NCBI GenBank assembly: GCA_947165295.1
Contig: CAMUZU010000024.1
Location: forward strand, 1-33,903
Origin: an uncultured Selenomonadales bacterium
Lineage (GTDB): Bacteria > Bacillota > Negativicutes > Selenomonadales > Selenomonadaceae
Length of the DNA stretch: 33,903 bases
Direction: 5' to 3'
The notes below the pieces were generated by a model, which was not told the DNA's origin, did no database searches, and saw only the letters and a program-made list of their open reading frames with translations. The position numbers were made by a program, and so were the translations under genes. This document shows, one piece after another, positions 32,859 through 33,903 of the stretch. Numbering within the stretch: the stretch's first letter is position 1; each line of letters opens with the position of its first letter.

Positions 32859-33903
32859 GATTCGAGCGGAATGAAGCTGAACGTTGCGTAATCAAACAAG
32901 CCGCGTGCCGTCAATTTCAGTTCGGGAATCACGGGCAGCGACATAAAAGTTAAAGTCATGACGGGTTCGACGTTCTGCGAAATGCCCAAAACTTCGTGCG
33001 CTTTGGCGTGCAGGTCGTCGAGTTTCGTTTTGAATTCTTCGCCGCTCAACGTGCTCATCAGTCCGGCAATCGGCAGCGGAATTGACGCAATGACTTCGCC
33101 GCCGTCAACCAAAACCATGCCGCCTTCAAGCCGAATCAGCGCGTCGACGGCACGGAAAATTTCTTCGTTCGAGGCACCCGCCGCAATGATGTTGTGCGAA
33201 TCGTGCGCGACGGAAACGGCAATCGCGCCGCGTTTTAAACCGTAGCCGTGCAGAAGTCCGAGCCCGACTTTGCCCGTTTCATGATGACGTTCGACGACGG
33301 CAACTTTGCAAATGTCCCGCGCAGGGTCGAAGACGAAATCGCCCGTCGAGTCGTGTTGAACGTCCGCGACAATTTTTTTCGTGACGACGCCGCCGACTTC
33401 AATGCCGATAACGTGAACTTTCGCGCCCGTCAAATTCATGCGCAGGCGGTCGACGGAAAAATCTTTCACACGAACGGAGCCGCGCACGGTCGAAATGTCG
33501 GCGTGTTCAATCGCGGGCAGATATTTTCCGTCCGAAGCAACGAGTTCGCCGTCAATCCAAACGTTAGCGACATGAAAATCTTTCAAGTCGTCGAGCAAAA
33601 TTAAATCTGCGCGGGCACCGATTTTAATTGCGCCGCGGTCGTCCATTCCGATTGAATCCGCAACGTTGACCGTCGCCAGCTGAATCGCGGTTATCGGGTC
33701 GAGACCTTCGGCAACGCACATGCGAACATTTTTGTCCATGTGACCGAGTTCGAGAATCGTCTTGGGTTGACAGTCGTCCGAACATAACAAAACGCGTCGA
33801 GAATTTTTTTCCGTGACGCCTTTGACCAACGCTTTCAGATTATGGCAAGCGGAACCTTCGCGAATCAAAACGTACATGCCCTTGGCAATTCGTTCGTGCA
33901 TTT
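32855..33903 (-). CDS. ade: Adenine deaminase, partial (N-terminus outside window)
   Basis: Adenine deaminase converts adenine to hypoxanthine in purine salvage. The ~349 residues present include the late amidohydrolase-barrel segment RRVLLCSDDCQPKTILELGH (metal-binding Asp in SDD), DPITAIQLATVNVADSIG, GARADLILLDDL, and the family's C-terminal domain with HGYGLKRGAIAVSVAHDSHN and PLPIAGLMSTLSGEE. The frame is open to the window edge. The next gene starts inside its stop codon. The product, hypoxanthine, could feed the hpt enzyme encoded at 19214. Confidence 0.93.
   Translation of the reverse strand, partial: MHERIAKGMYVLIREGSACHNLKALVKGVTEKNSRRVLLCSDDCQPKTILELGHMDKNVRMCVAEGLDPITAIQLATVNVADSIGMDDRGAIKIGARADLILLDDLKDFHVANVWIDGELVASDGKYLPAIEHADISTVRGSVRVKDFSVDRLRMNLTGAKVHVIGIEVGGVVTKKIVADVQHDSTGDFVFDPARDICKVAVVERHHETGKVGLGLLHGYGLKRGAIAVSVAHDSHNIIAAGASNEEIFRAVDALIRLEGGMVLVDGGEVIASIPLPIAGLMSTLSGEEFKTKLDDLHAKAHEVLGISQNVEPVMTLTFMSLPVIPELKLTARGLFDYATFSFIPLES

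Overview
The window reads as chromosome of a Bacillota (Firmicutes) bacterium of moderately high GC. The best guess is a Negativicutes/Selenomonadales-type organism. This rests on the order divIC - S1-domain gene - tilS - hpt - ftsH, on GGAGG-type Shine-Dalgarno sites with several TTG/GTG starts, on a small hexameric NADP-type glutamate dehydrogenase, and on LicD and FkbM surface-modification genes. The genus is inference. Most genes lie on the minus strand. All protein calls were made by reading translated sequence; no database search was run.

Layout. 1-7425 (-): the first 2475 codons of a giant repeat-rich, probably surface or secreted protein whose C-terminus is outside the window. It begins with an unusual SFDLQRFA motif instead of a signal peptide. 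7426-8137: a long upstream region with a candidate distant promoter next to a G9 tract. 8066-8420: a candidate type I toxin-antitoxin locus, with a 26-residue hydrophobic peptide on the minus strand and a convergent ~106-nt antisense RNA. 8456-10864 (-): def-fmt-ruvB, with overlapping ends. 10944-11898: a 5'-truncated mrr restriction gene bracketed by two direct copies of a ~103-bp three-hairpin element. 11900-16028: a MATE transporter, a metallopeptidase with RTX-like repeats, and birA. 16138-21547 (-): the housekeeping run divIC, S1, tilS, hpt, ftsH and an L-asparaginase II-family gene. 21602-23195 (-): a zinc-ribbon protein and an FkbM methyltransferase. 23368-27410 (+): a secreted protein, an EamA-type transporter half, a third copy of the hairpin element, a LicD-family gene and gdhA. 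27411-29498: two places where gene 3' ends have been duplicated, around a DUF4230 gene and a LUD-domain gene. 29499-32126 (-): a membrane protein, an F420-ligase-like protein and a secreted GH84 glycosidase, with very short or overlapping junctions. 32238-33903 (-): adenine deaminase (N-terminus outside) coupled to a stand-alone sulfite-reductase-type domain.

The least ordinary items are the type I toxin-antitoxin candidate, the three-hairpin element (three good copies; stems differ in sequence but keep pairing), the mrr remnant caught between two of those copies, and the giant protein with its nonclassical N-terminus. Two independent 3'-end duplications (gdhA/DUF4230 and GH84) suggest that gene ends next to terminators are recombination-prone here.
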